Assembly: GCA_018881555.1 (NCBI GenBank) | Contig: JACAXG010000009.1 | Span: 13,167,326-13,231,325, forward strand | Origin: Amblyornis subalaris | Lineage: Eukaryota > Chordata > Aves > Passeriformes > Ptilonorhynchidae | Length of the DNA stretch: 64,000 bases | Direction: 5' to 3' | Shown here: piece by piece, positions 1 to 14,300 of the stretch | How the letters are laid out: every line of letters starts with the position of its first letter | Position numbering within the stretch: position 1 is the first letter of the stretch | Made by a program: the position numbers and the translations under genes | The notes under the pieces: generated by a model | Seen by the model: the letters and a program-made list of their open reading frames with translations, nothing else | Database searches by the model: none | What the model was told of the DNA's origin: nothing

Positions 1-2189
1 CTGTGTTCTTTAGACACTTGTTTGGAGCTGACCTCTTTTATGGAAAACCTCACCAGCCCCTCCTTGAACAAACCAACGCCCCTAATGTCCTCATTAGGAC
101 AAATCAGAATGGCTATCTGGGTGCCTTGACTAACAGCTTAAAGCCTTTGAATATTTCAGGATCTTTTTCTGCAATAATCACAAGTTAGGAAAACACAGGA
201 TTTCCAGAATTTGAGTGTCCAGTAAAAGCAAAGTGGAAAAGTGGTATCATGGCCATCCATTGATTTGGGCCAATGGAGAGAAGAATATGAACCTTTTTAT
301 GTTTAAATCTTCAAGATAAAGCAAGTCAGAAATGTGGAGAGCACAGATCACAAAAACGTCTCTTTAAGGAATGACTCGTGTATGGATAAATTAAGCCGTA
401 ATATGCCAGGGTCCATTAGATCATATTTAACTGATTTGTGTTTCTTTTGAAGAAATAATGAAGAATTTCCTTAAAAACCAGTAGATGATGTTATATCTGG
501 TGTCCATATTAGTCTGTCAGATTAGACACACACAGTCTGAGCCAAAAGGAGACAATATTAATTACTTTCATGAACTGCCCTCATGTTTTCCATGTTTGTA
601 AAGGATGTAAGTAATCAATGATCAGTCCTATCCAGCTGGAGAAAATCCTACTTTCTTTCCTCCTCACCATTTTATCTCTAATCCTAAAACAATGTAATAC
701 CTATACATGGAAAGGAAAAGGAACTGACACGAGCCACAAAGGCTTTCTGGTGAACAGTTACTGCAAACTACAGGAGTAGCTGGCTCTTTCCAGCTATAGC
801 CGCAGATGGCCTGAGGATATGTTGATATGGACAAGTATCAGCTGCTAACTTAGGTACGGAAATATCCTAGGCAAGTTCTCCTGACAAGAACTCTTTCTGC
901 AGGAGTCACTAGGTCTGTCAAGACTTGAACTGGAGGTAGGATCCCTTCCTTCTTCCTCCAACAGTGAGGAAAGAAAGACTTGAAGAGATTTATGTGAAAA
1001 GTTGTGTGGTGGTGTATATAACACCAGAGGGGTAACACAGAAATCGTACTCCTGAGCAGACTTGGGCGCAATCTGTTGTGGTTTTTAACTCAGATAGANG
1101 AGAAATCAGTACCAATGGTCAAGTGATCTCTTTTACCACAGTTGTAGCTTAATGGATATAAAGAAGAAGGTTGTAAAGAACAGATATTTTTGATGGTTTG
1201 ATGTCAAAAGAGACAGTCTCATAAATAGGTATGGTCTGTTACTGTGTGTTCCCACTAAATTCTGAAAGATGCAATCCATGGTCTTTTTTCTGGTAGACAC
1301 TGGCAGAGGTAGAATCCTTGGATATGTTTCCAGACTTGTTTTTCGTAACATAGAACATGAAACATTTTAGAAGGCTTTTCCTAACATGTCTTTAAGAGGA
1401 AGGAATGAAAATGAAAAAAAAGGAAAAGACAAACTACTCCCAGTTTTAAAGTTAATAAATCAAATGGCTCAAGTAGCAAAAGGAATCAAGTTGTATCCAG
1501 TCTTATTGCTGTAACAAACAAAATGTCTTGTTGAGGCAAGAGAAATTTTCATATTCCTGCTTTCCAGTGCAAGTGGATGGAGCTACCCAGCAGTCCTCAG
1601 AGTTAGTAAAGGCTAGTTTGGAAGAACTCTTCTTCTTAGATGGTTTGGCAGCGGGGTGGGTGCGTGTGTGTGAACATATTCTGTATAGAATATACTCTCT
1701 CATGGAAACAAAGGCCAGTTTTACTCTTTTATAAGCCTTTAATATTTCAAAGTCTAGCTCTTCATTTTAACCTATATACTTTTCTAAATCTGGCATAATT
1801 TCTGCTGGTTTCTTCAAATTCTGAAAAGTAATTTATTTATGCACCCCAATTAAAATTGATATTTACTGGAAAGTCATGAAAGAAAGTCAGTTCCATCTGC
1901 ATGGTTTATAGCCTGACAGTTCTCTTTATGCTGTCTTAAAATTTTTGAGTGTTTAATATTTTACTCAGTGTTTTGCTTAAAGCCAAATTCCCATTCCTCG
2001 GAGTTCTTTTCAATAGTAAAATGATTCCTAAAATATAAAAAGATGGAATAGCAAACTAAGGCCACACAGCTCTATCAAAGACACTACTATAGCTAAGCAC
2101 TGTCTAAATCTTAACATAGTCAGAAGTTCGCGGCAAACAGACACCTATATTTTCTAAGAAAGGAATTAATTTTCAAAAGAAATGCTTAC
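1..2189 (-). other. VEZT intron 11 (partial)
   Basis: AT-rich sequence with no recognisable repeat. I translated it looking for the conserved vezatin C-terminus and found none. It begins at the GTAAGC donor after exon 11 and runs off the left edge. Confidence 0.8.
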
Positions 2190-2397
2190 CATGTTCACTG
2201 AATAGTAGCTGTTTCCATTTCTGTCTTTCAATTTCTGAAGCTTTAAATCCCAGTACAGATTTCAATTCTTGTAACACCCTTTTAGATTCCTGTCGCTCTC
2301 GTTCTTGTCTCTCTCTTTCTTCCTCGGAAAAGCAGTAAAAGTCTTCCCTTTTGTATTCATTATCTGTATCTGAATAATCAACATATGCTTCCAATTC
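2190..2397 (-). CDS. VEZT: VEZT coding exon 11
   Basis: 208 nt, residues 543-612 (last codon split). It begins [20 protein letters not shown], then a strongly charged [16 protein letters not shown] helix and [20 protein letters not shown], ending LLFSEH. The acceptor is CGTTTAG and the donor is CATG|GTAAGC. The next exon, expected to hold the acidic C-terminus with its proline- and threonine-rich segment, was looked for at 1-2189 and not found, so it lies left of the window. Confidence 0.95.
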
Positions 2398-5300
2398 CTA
2401 AACGAAGAAAGGAAAAAAGAAAGAAACTCTTGATCTTCACCATCAGCGTGGACTCAATCCTACAATCTGATTCATGATCAAGTGATGTCAACACAAGCCA
2501 ACCACAGTAATAGGATGGAGTCCTGTTTGAGCAGAGCCAGTGGATCTGACACAGCTCTCGGCTGTATCTGTGTGATTTTGGAGCAAGTCCTATCATTGAA
2601 AAGTAACGAGATTTACCTTCATACACAAGTAGGATCAAGTGATATACCTTGAAAATGGGAGTCCANTTCTCCGTAATTACAGGTGGAAATACGCAGTGCT
2701 GATGTGGGTTTGTTTTTCTTAATTTACACCATAACCAATTCTTGGTAGTCAAGCATCTTGATAATTTAACTTATGTAAATCCTTATTAAGAGGATATAGA
2801 GAATAGCAAACTTCTCCAATTTTAAATATATTGGATGACAAGCATAAAAAAACAGAGCACCATTTATGTTATAACAGTAGCCAGTAAAGTAACTGACCCA
2901 GCTTTTTGATATGGAAGAACATCTAGAGAGAATACACGTGGGGGAGAAGGCAAGAGAGGGACAGAGCAGAGCATGGGTGTTAAGTGTGCCTTCAGAATGC
3001 ATCTGCCACTCAGTTCTGGGATGGAGGAGGCCCACCTCTTTTCAAGACAGCCCAACCATCACCCAGGAGTTCCTCAAACAACATAAAATTGTTCAGTATC
3101 ACAGTAAAAAGGTATCCAAAAATGCAGAGACTAAGGAAACTGAAGGCAGGATGGTTTGTGCTGGAGCTTGTCACTTTTGCAGCTGTGTCAGTTTATCCAG
3201 CAACCTGCAATAGGACTCTATTTCATATACTGCCTTTTAGCAATTCTTATTTTTTTCTTTATTACTCTGACTTGTGTTGCTGCTCTCCTTTAGTCACTCA
3301 TTTCTAATGATATATATGAGAAATGAATAGTAGTGCTCTTTTTTCCAGGATGGGGAATACCTCTCCATGGAACAGCAAAAGGAATATACACTATTTTTTT
3401 CTACAAGTCCAATTTTGAAATGGCGCTGGCCACCTACTTGGTCTGTCTCAGCAAGACAACAAGATCACTGCACAAGCAACTGAAAAAAAGAATGGATACA
3501 GCAAATAATAATCCCCAATTATTATTTCAAATGATCCTCTTTTTTTTTTACCTGCTCTTCAGGGATTGGATCTTTGTTTTCTATGTATATGGCAGGCTGT
3601 GTTAAAGGTACTGTAGTATGCTGTAGGTTGTCACGGGAAACTTCAATTTTGCCTTTAGGGGAAAGAAGAAAAGGGATTAAAAAAAAAAATTTGGTTATTG
3701 AATTATGTTTTTGACTCACTCAGGCAGGGTCCAGGTATTTTCATAGGCAGGATTTGCACACATGAAAAAAACAGTGAGAAGGTTGGTTAGGTTACACTGA
3801 AACACTGGGTTAGAGAGCACTTCAATAACTTGGCTGTTTCAATAGAAGCTGGGCCCAGAGGAACTCATGGTGAAGCACTTCAACTAACAAATCTCAAAAC
3901 TTTTATGGACTTTGAAAACCTGCAGATGGCAAGCAAAATTGGTAAAACCAGAGAAGAGACTTGGCAAATTACATACTAGTACATACAAGCAACAGCACTA
4001 ACTTAGTCACATGAAATACCATTTCTACTCTGGCACTGGTCAGGCTGTGGATGGAACACAGTGCCCAGTCTGGGGCTCCTTCATTCTCTAATACAGTGGG
4101 CCAACTAGAGGGGGTATAAAGGAAAACACTGGAAATGACCAGAGGACTGAATAAGGTGTAGTCATCAAGGAAGAGCTGAAGCACAGGGAGTCATGTAGAG
4201 AAGACAGAAAGTAACATATTAATTGTTTTCAAACCATCAAGAGGAAATGGATTTCCATTGTGGGTGGATCAGAAGTACTGCTTTTAAATTGCAGCAAGAG
4301 ATACTTCTATTCAGTAAAAATGTTCTACTGGTAATGGAGTTAAGTGCTGGAATAGGTGCCTGGAACTACTATAAAATGTCTCTAAAGAGAGGGTTTTAGG
4401 AACAGGTAAACAACATTTACTCGCAAATACTAATTCACCCTTGAGAACGGAAATGAGTTAAAGGACCTCGCCAAGTCCCACCTAACCCTATTTTCAAGTT
4501 CTAATCAATACACTGAACACTTAGGGATGGTGGGATTGCTGCAGAGTACTATGGCCTTGTTCTTATAAATATCTAAAGAAGTTGTGTACATTTGCAAAGA
4601 TAGAGACAGTTTAAAAGGAAAAAGGATGGAATTTAAACAGTTAGACAGGTATTGTTTCAAAGATCTTTAATACAATGCTGTAACTAGCCATAAAGGGTAT
4701 TCCATTCTGTAAACTTAGCAGTAGATGACTACATGCTTAAATTNTCAAGGCTTTAAGTGGTAAATTAGTTTTCTCAGTGATGGAAAAACCTGAAAGAATA
4801 GAGAGAAGAAGCTGAAAGTCTAGAATCCACTCTAGGAGATGAGCAAAGATGTACATGTAGATGAATGACAGAGAGGTCTATCACTGCCCAAGGAATTTAA
4901 GTAGAGGTGAATTCCCTTCAATGTGCTAAAGCCCCACTTGCTCTGAGGCCCTGTTCTGTACCTGGCAGGATCAGTGACTAACGGCACTGATTCTAGAAAT
5001 ACACCAAGTCCTGTACGGGAAGAAGCCAAACTGCATTCCCTGAAGAAACCAAATGCTAAGGTATATGATACATGCTGGTGTCGCCACCAACAAAGGCTGC
5101 CAGGAGGGTGTGAAAGTTCAATCCATTACCCATGAAGCCTTTGCTTTGTCTNTTTAATGTACCTGTAAGAAACCAGCTTTGACACATAATGATTCAGGGC
5201 AAGAAGCTTGTAGTGCTTGCTGAAGGAGACTTACATCTTTATACAGATGCTCTACTGGCTGAACTAGTTAGTTGAACTAAACATCTATTCCAGCAGAAGC

Positions 5301-8300
5301 ACTCAGCACCCACTTGGACACAATGTTCTAATCCCGTGGGGTTCTTGCAACAGCTCTTGTCGAAAGATTAATTTAGTTTGGGATAATAATGCATAAACAT
5401 AAAAGATGTGCTGAGCTGCTATATTATTTCAACAGGAAGGTATCTTCTCCCAAAGAGCTTTCAGAAAGTATTAAAAAAAATTAGATAATTGAATGAAGTA
5501 ATTTACATAATCATGACTGACAGACCAGTTGTTAAAATTTGAGAAAGACAGCAAATGAATTTGACTTGATTTCATCTACAGCTTGAAAAAGTCAACTCAC
5601 AGAAGCTGGACTGCTTAGAAATATATCAGGAAAGTAAACTGTTGTCAGATAAAAATTGTTTTCAATGACCAACATAATTTAAAGTAGCTCCTGTGGAGTA
5701 GCTCAGTAAACTTGTTGCAAAATAGAGGTTCAATCCCAGCACATTTCCAGGAAAGCCAGTGGGCAAAAGTGAAGGATTATTTTATTTTTTATTTCCCATG
5801 CAGTCTCTTCCTTCTAGATTACACACAAGGTTATTTTTGTACTGAACTTCAAAAGTAAGCAAGTTATAATAAAAATGCCTGCTGTGAAATTTATACACCA
5901 AGTAAAAATAAAACTAAAATAACTAAAAATACTATGGTGCGTAGTCTAGAAGAAACCTTTAAGGAAAGGAGAAAAAAATATCAGTGGAACTGCAGGTTGT
6001 GGAGGACATCAACAAAACACAACAGGTCAGCACATGCAAATGTATCAGGCTACATCTAGTATCCTCATAGGCTGTTTTATGCAGCACTGAGGGGGAAGCT
6101 GTAAGACTACACTATCAGGCAAAGTACATGAGTTTGTTTATACCATGTCTGGACCTGCACAGAACCTGCATGAGGCCTCCCAGTGCTCCCAGTTCTGATG
6201 TAAGCATGAACAAGATCCGCCTGCCTGCCTCTAGGCCCACAGCAATATTTATCCATCTACTGGATATTCCACCCGTACATCATTAAGAGCATAGTGCACT
6301 TTAGATTTGGATTTCTGTAGGTAACTTGCTGAAACCCCAACCTCCCCCCAATTTTCCTAGTGCGCTCTCCATTACCAGCATTTTTCAGATGCTGGGCTGT
6401 GCCTTCCTAGGACAGTAAAAATGCTCCTGGAAAAAAGAAAAATTAGAAATTACAGGTTCAATTCCATGTCAGGAGAGCCTAAGTTCACTTCAATTATTTA
6501 AGCTGGTTGTGCTTCACAAGAACAGCATGGGCAGTACAGGTCACCAAGGAGAGGGGCATCNAGCAAAACGTTGCCATGTGCTGCTCAGTAAGACTTTTAA
6601 GAACACCAAAGATTACCTCACTCACTCTGAGAGAGGAGGTAAATGGGTATTATATGCTCAACATGTCCTCCATGATTTAAAATTTTCCAGGATATGTCAC
6701 TGTCAAAAAAGTTTCATGACAATGCCATTATCATTTCAATTAACAGCATAATTTTAATGCAGTGAATAAATTAAGTTCTCAGGGGTGATCAATTAATATC
6801 CTCCCCCTTCATAGCTGATTCACCAAAGTCCAATCCACCAATCGTGGCAAAAAGCCACAATCAGTCCACACCTGAAAATGTAACCACCTGAATCCACAGG
6901 TCTATCAAACTGAGTTAATATGTTTGCATTTTTTGCTGAAACAAAAGCTTCAAGGCCATCACAATGAAAACGTCTGACATAAAGACACAGTTTTTCAAAG
7001 TGTATGATTGTAAGACTTTCTTCAGCTAAAATTCTGATACACAGGCTGAACAGTGTCTTTGATCCATTTGACCATTTCATCTCTGAAGTGTATCCCATTA
7101 GTTGCTAAATTAATCTCTCAGATTTACCTTTTTTATTTGCATTTCTTCCACTCAGTTTTTCCACCTGAGAAATGGCTTCTTCCCAGCAGCTGTTGCTTGC
7201 CTGGATATGAGGCTGAATAAACTTGATTTTTTGTTCCAGAACCTGATGGGCTTCTGTTGTCAACTCGGGTATCTCCTTAGTGCTAACAAGTTTTTCAAGT
7301 TCATCCTCAAGAATTATTACCCTAAGTGATGAGGAGATTAACAGCAGTAAGTAATAATAAATATTTGACTTCACCATTCTTTCAAGTATTTAATTTAATA
7401 TACTGTTATTTGCTTCGAGTTTTAAGAATCTAACTCGGTCAATTCCTCAAAGATGCCCAAAAATTTTAAAATGAAAATAATTTTTTCTACATCAAGATAC
7501 ATTGCTCAGGTGCATTTGTTATAGTAATTCTTATATGTAAGATTAAAGGAGTAGGACAGTCTCAACTGTTTCACCAAGGCAGTGACAAATCTTTAAAGAT
7601 ATTTACTAGGTAGTTACTATGAGCTGAATGTTCTTATAAAGCATTTGGTATGTTGCAAAATCAATGGAAGAGAATTATGTTTTCATAATTTTTCTAAGGG
7701 AATGACAAAAGCAAGGCAAAATCTTAGTGCACTGCTTGTCTTCGAATTTTCGCCAGATACTTAAAGAATAACCAGGAAAAACACCAGATTCCATAATGAA
7801 CCAAGGATCTTTGAGCCTATACTGTGTAAAGGATATGGCTATGATAGCAAAGACTATATGTACCTGCATTTTTTGCTTTTAATCTGGGATATAAACTGAC
7901 CAAGTCCAAAGCCTTCTGCCTACCAGCATATTCTGATAATTCATGTGTAAACTTACTCATTGAGCAGTGCCTTGAGATGAAGCTGCAAGCTGCGTACTGC
8001 TGTGTGGAGACTGTTCAGTTCTCTTGACTTCTGCTTTGTCCTGGTTGGCCATTCCAGACCCGACTGATGCTGAGTTTCAAAGTACCGATAGAANTCGTAG
8101 CTTCTCTTGAGCTCCTCCAAGCAGGCCGCGTGTGTGTGAGGTAGGCCTTGGGTCACATCGCACAGGATGTGATGAGGCAGCCGCTCCGGGGAGGCCAAGG
8201 GCTTGGGGGATGCGTTGGCTGGGGAGAGCAGCAGCACCAGCCTCCTGAAGAATTCTGAACTCTGCCCTACCCACAGCTGAAAGAGGACCTGCAAAACAGG

Positions 8301-11300
8301 GTANGGTTAGTTCTGCGCACCTGCGAAGACAGTCAGCCTCCAAAGTAAATGTACAGNTACACCCTGGGAAAACATTCCCTGGCCAGCAACGGGAACTTTG
8401 AAAAACTGCAAAAACCCACTGACTGTTTTTGAAGGGTATCCCAGAGCATATGAGGTCCAGATCTTGTGAACCTTAGGTGACTGTTAATTCTTTGATAATG
8501 GATATTAAATGTAATTATGCTCAGAAGGTTGTCAGAGTCCTAAAACCTCATATTCTCATCAGGCAGTTTCATTATTTGCCATAATCTCCACATACCCTAC
8601 AGTTCATAGAGGGCTGCCAAAATTCCAGTGGCAGCAAAGACATTTTTCCCTTTATAAGGCCAAGCTATCATTTCTGCAATCTAATAACTACTGCATTGCC
8701 CCACACCCAGCATTGAAACATGAGTGTAATTGCACTGTACTTCAACAAAAAAATATTCTACATCTGAAGAAAGCTGAGCTGCTAACTTATTTCTTTTTTC
8801 AGCCAAAGTGAGCAATTCCACCAATACCACTAAGGAGGGAAAGGCTTTTAGAAATGAGTCGGTTCACAATGTTATATATGGTACTAAAGAGGCCAGTCCA
8901 TCTAGGAGCAAAGCAGCCCACAATTTTGACTTCTTGAGAACTTCCACTTCCAATGAAATGAACTGAACTGTTTTCTTAGCTTAGAGAAGGCTGTTTGCTC
9001 AGTAGACCATGACAGAACAGCTGCACCTTACATGTCTAAAATGAAAAGGAAAGGTTATGACACTTTTCTCTACAATACTGGCCCGTATTGAAAGGGACAA
9101 ACTGTAGGTGATTATGAGGTGCAGACTGAAATCTGTTTGTAAGCATTCCAGACCAAGGAAGACAAAATATCTACTCAACATGTCAAAAATACTTGGATGC
9201 AAACTGATAAAGTATTCCAAAAGAAAACAAAAAATCTCAATTTACGAAAGATGCTCATGAGAAAAAAGAACACATGCAAGACTGATTTGGCTGGGTGCAA
9301 AAATACAAAGCAAACAAATGGGCAGCAATCGCTCAAGTGTCCCTGAACATGTGATGCCTTGGATAAAAAGTCAAAAGCTCATGCTATAATAAGCACAAAA
9401 GAAAACCAATCTCTTCCACCAGACATAAATCACAAGCAGTGAAAAAGTAGCACACAAAAACAGTGGACTTCAGGAATTGATAATATAATTGAAAACCTAC
9501 CTGAAAAAAGGCACAACGACAAGAGAAAAGGAAATTCCAGATGTATTTATGGTTGCAAGTAGCTTGCTCCGCCAGTGACTACTGGTGATTTTTGCTGACA
9601 TTTACACAAAATATCCAGCTGACTCTCCTGAGCTTAAATTGGTATTTTTTCCTTAAGCCAAAAATTTTCAGTCTTTAAATTCCTTTACCTCAAGGACAAG
9701 GTAGCCAAAAGACGTGCTACATTAGTCATATGGCTTAGCATGACCTGCTAAGACAAGTTCTCTCGAAGAAAAAAAAAACTGAAGAGGACTGCACATACAT
9801 CCAGGGCTCACAACACAAATATGTCCCGAGGTTATCAAAGTATTTTATTACTTACACAGGAATCTGCTTAGGACTCATTATGTTAATTTAACTTGGTTCA
9901 ACTATACCACACCCAACCTACATTGTCGTCTGTTATGAGTTAACAGAAATTGAGATTTACTAGTTTTGAGCTTAACTGTATCCAGAAAACATCCCAACCA
10001 GTTTAACTAAAACAGATATCAGTTAAATTACTGGAAATTGCCTGTAAACAAAGACTCAGCTTACAAGCTTGGGCACCTCTGACTGGCTTCTTGTGCTTAA
10101 AAAGAAGTGGGTAAAATAGTAAGCTTACATGGTTGCAATTAGAACTTTAGCTAATGAAATGCAAGAAAAAAAATCCCCAAAGCTTCTATCTATTGTAGCT
10201 CTTAGCTTACAACTAATTAGACAAAGTCTCAAGGCTTACTAATCACTATTACTGGTAACATTTACTGTCAAAACAAAAGAAGTCAATAAATTAAGTGGAA
10301 AAAAGCAACAAAAGCCAACCCCATAGAAACACAGAAGTCATATAATAATGGAATTTTCCATTAATAAAACAATGTTAAAAGGGAACTGCCTTGGCAAAGG
10401 ACCATTAAAGTGTCGAAGGCTTGCATTCAAATTAGATCTTCCTTCCAATTGACTCATGCAAATAAAAAATACCTAATATCCGAAAACAAAATAGATAAAA
10501 AGGCCATTATATGGTTGTCATTCTGTTCAGTTAAATGTTTCTCAAAGATCAAAGAACCACACTGGCTCACAGCAGCAGGGGTCCAAGCTTATGATTTCTA
10601 CTCCTCGGTGTAACTAAATGCAGCTACTCCCTTTGGCAATTACAACTAATTTGTGTCTTCTGATGTCTGTCTTTTTATTCATGTCAAGAGATTAGATAAA
10701 AAAAGAAGTACAAATCCGGAAATTATTTTATTCAGCTGGGATCAGGTGAAATCAGAGAGCAAAGAGTCATGTTTAAGGGGATTGATCAAGGTGATTATAG
10801 AACAGACTTNAACTTCCATGATTTACAGAAAGAAAATCCTAATATCGTATTGAGCAACTTCTCTTTCACTACATACAAAAAGAAATTGCCTGAATGCCAA
10901 TGAATGTAGAAAGACATGATAAGAGGCTGATTGATTACATCTCCCCCTCAATTCATTGTGTTACTACAGTCTAGAATGTACAAGTCACAGGACTTCGTGA
11001 CAACAGAAAGAGATTTTCACCAGGAGCCTGCATGCATGCATATTCCTTCTAGGAGAGGTTACCTTGAGTGCAGGTAAGCTGAAGCCATCGGTCAGATTGT
11101 GTGCCTCCTCTTCGGAAACCTGCTCTTCACTCAGCCCCAGCCCCAGCTCCTTAAAGGGGACTACACAGATGTAGCTGGTCACGTTGTCACTCTCCGAGTT
11201 CAGAGGGTAGGTTTGGCTGGAGTTAAGGTGGTAAACAAAGCCACTTTTGCATTAAACACACAGAAAAGGAAAAAAATACCTAATAAGGTTTCTTATTCTG

Positions 11301-14300
11301 GGCACTTTGTATGAAAGCACATACAAGTCCACCTGAATCCTGTTTAATTGAAAGTTTTGCAATCCTTATTTGGAGTGCAAGTTTTAAAGGCTCGTAGAAG
11401 GATGAGAGATAAGACACTGACAAAAATAGATAAAACACCTACGTCTAAATACAAACACATAAAAAAAAACAACACAGATTGATCAAAAATCCCTGCATCC
11501 CTTTTAAGTGAGTGAAACAGCTTACTTTTAAATATTAGGTTTCCAAGACATAGGTCGTGTCAATCTTAAACCAGAAACCATATATTTAACAGAGGAAAGA
11601 GAAAAATTGTGCAGTTTTAAGTTTTAAAGGTAGCCTGTGTTATAGACCAAACTCAGGATGTGAATTCCCCGAGAGTTCTGTCTATGGATGGACTGCTCAG
11701 AGATCTTTACAGTAAAAGGTCCTTGACATTTCACACAGCATTGTGAAGAACAGGAGCTCCCTGATTGTCATATCATTAACTTTATTGCTTACATTACTGT
11801 ATTGACACTATGATCTTGGCAGGAAGAGTGGCAAACTGGTATCTATCAACACCATTCAGCACATTTAAATTCTTAGTAGAAAAATGTACATTTCTAGTCC
11901 TCAAAAATGCTTAAAAAGTAGGAAGCAAGCACAACATAACTGATACTAGAAGACAGATAAACTAATTAATAGACTAGGCAGATTCATTTTGAAATAGCAC
12001 TAATTTTAGGCTAACCTCAGGCTGGGGAGGAACAGTTCAAGATTTTTGCATGTTTTTTGATAATTACCCAGTCACAAAATAGTAAAATTCATTTTAAAAC
12101 AGAAACTTACAACTTATGGCCATAAATACAAAATCACATTTGTTCCACAGAAATATATATATTGGTAAAGCATTCATGAAAATAGGGTCAATTTAAAATA
12201 CGGTTTTTTTCATTTATAGGTTGATCTAGAAACTGAATCCTCCCATCTCTTGCACATAAAGCCAATTAGAAGCACTCATCTCTTATCCAACTAAAATGTT
12301 TTCTGGGGAAGCTACCAGTTGCATCTGCTTTCACACCCAAATTTTCCACGTGCTAAATTCTCATAGGATTGAACCTGCAAAAGTGATTTGCTCAAGAGAT
12401 GTTTACTATTAGAGTAGAAGAACATTGCATGAAAAAGGTAATATTCTGTGTCCCAGGAAACAGTAAAGNGAAGTGTCCAGTATCTAAACAAACACATTTC
12501 TCCCTCCTTTATTCCCAATGTCCAGAAAGAAAGAAGTCTATTAAATGTTCAGACCAAAACCTGCAATGCAAACTAATTAGGATCAGAGTATTACTGTTGC
12601 CACCAGCAGGTAGCTCACATAAATGATGTCTACTCTGAATTAACCTGACAGCATGCCCAGCAGATAGAGCACGTAGGATGAGGATGGTAACTCCATCAGA
12701 AATTAAAAGGTCAGGTCAAAACCCTTCAGGACCACTTATCTCAGAGACTAATTGTATTCCTTGTCAGCCTTTTCCCACAACAAGGCATTTGCAACAGCAT
12801 GAACACCACAAAAAGCAGTTTGGACATGTGAATTTCTAAGTCACACTAAAAAGAAATTCCAGGCAACATTTTAAGTGAGAGGTAAGTGACGAAGGACCAA
12901 TTACTGTGTCTCAGCCAGGGATTCCCAGTGGCCTCCTGCACTGCCTGCCTTGCCCTTCTCTANTGCAGCCCTTCCACTCCCATTTTTATCTGATAGACGA
13001 AAGCAGAGAACTGATCCCATGCCTCCATTAGTTTTCTAAAGACCAAACATTTAGAAAGTTTAAACATATACACACAATAATATACAGGAACACACTTCCT
13101 TCACGCACTTTGATCTACTAGCAAGTATTTTTGGCTCTAATGTCTTCTATTAAAGCCCAAATCCATTAACTGTCCTGGATTAGTTAAATTTTTCTGTCTC
13201 TGTGAAAATATTTCACTCATCTGTTTAACTGACATTTCTTACTAGCTTGAAAGAAGGCAAAGCTACTTAATAATGAACTGTCAAATCCAAAATAAAATAC
13301 CTGTACAGCGAATGTCTAATCTCCATCAGGTTAGACACTCTTATTTACCCATAGAAAAGCAAGAATGCTAATGTATCCCTGTATGTAGCAATTTAACATT
13401 CATACTTTAGTCTCCAAAAGCACATTCCCATCTAAAGNCTCAACAGGAGGTCTTCACAGAATCCCTGGGAAATCCAAGCTGCTCTTCTACAAAATTCTTA
13501 CCTGTTCACCAGGGGTGAGATAAGCTTGTGATGAACTGGCTGGTCAAAGAAACACACTGCACTGAAAAATGCCCAAGTGTCTCTACTCAGACCTTCATGG
13601 GATTTCTGATTTATGCTTTTATAATCCCAAGAGGGTACTACTTTTTGCTTAGCTTACCATTTTCTTGTGTGAACTTTCTCTCTCCCAAGTTAAAAGGTAT
13701 GTGTTTTTCTAACAGTTCATGATGCAATAACTAAACCTTTACAGAGGAGAAAGAACAAGTTTTTACTAGATTAACTACAGGAAATTTGCAAATTTCCCTG
13801 TGCTCAGTGCATCTCAAAGACATACAATGCATTTTATATGCATTCCACCCTAGTGGGGTAAGATATCACTCAGTTTAAAATACTGCTATCCAATGTCTGG
13901 TTTTATGACTAATAAAAACCCCCACTATTTATGCATTGACAGCAAAGAACAACACCTTACACTTACAGCAAAATCAAAGCTTTTTCAGTTTACGTGGTCC
14001 CATGCCTAGGTCCTACCTATCAAAACAGCTCAATGGAAATGGAGTAACAAACCACTATGCATCAGCTGAGGATGAGATTACTAACATCATCCAGTAACAT
14101 AAGCTACAAAATTTCCACTATCCAGCTTGTATATAATTAAATCAGATTCCCATGATACAGAACCCACAAGGCTCTTCAGAATAAAAATATTAAGCAGCTA
14201 GCATGCTGAGTGAAGCACCACCTGAGTTATTACACAGTTCAGTGGAGGACAGTGCAGAGAGCTGTTGAACTGGTCTGCACAACATCCTGTAAATACTTAA

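Noticed and set aside
1..2189. Search for the terminal VEZT exon
   Set aside because: No minus-strand translation in this stretch resembles the conserved C-terminal region of vezatin; the exon must be outside the window.
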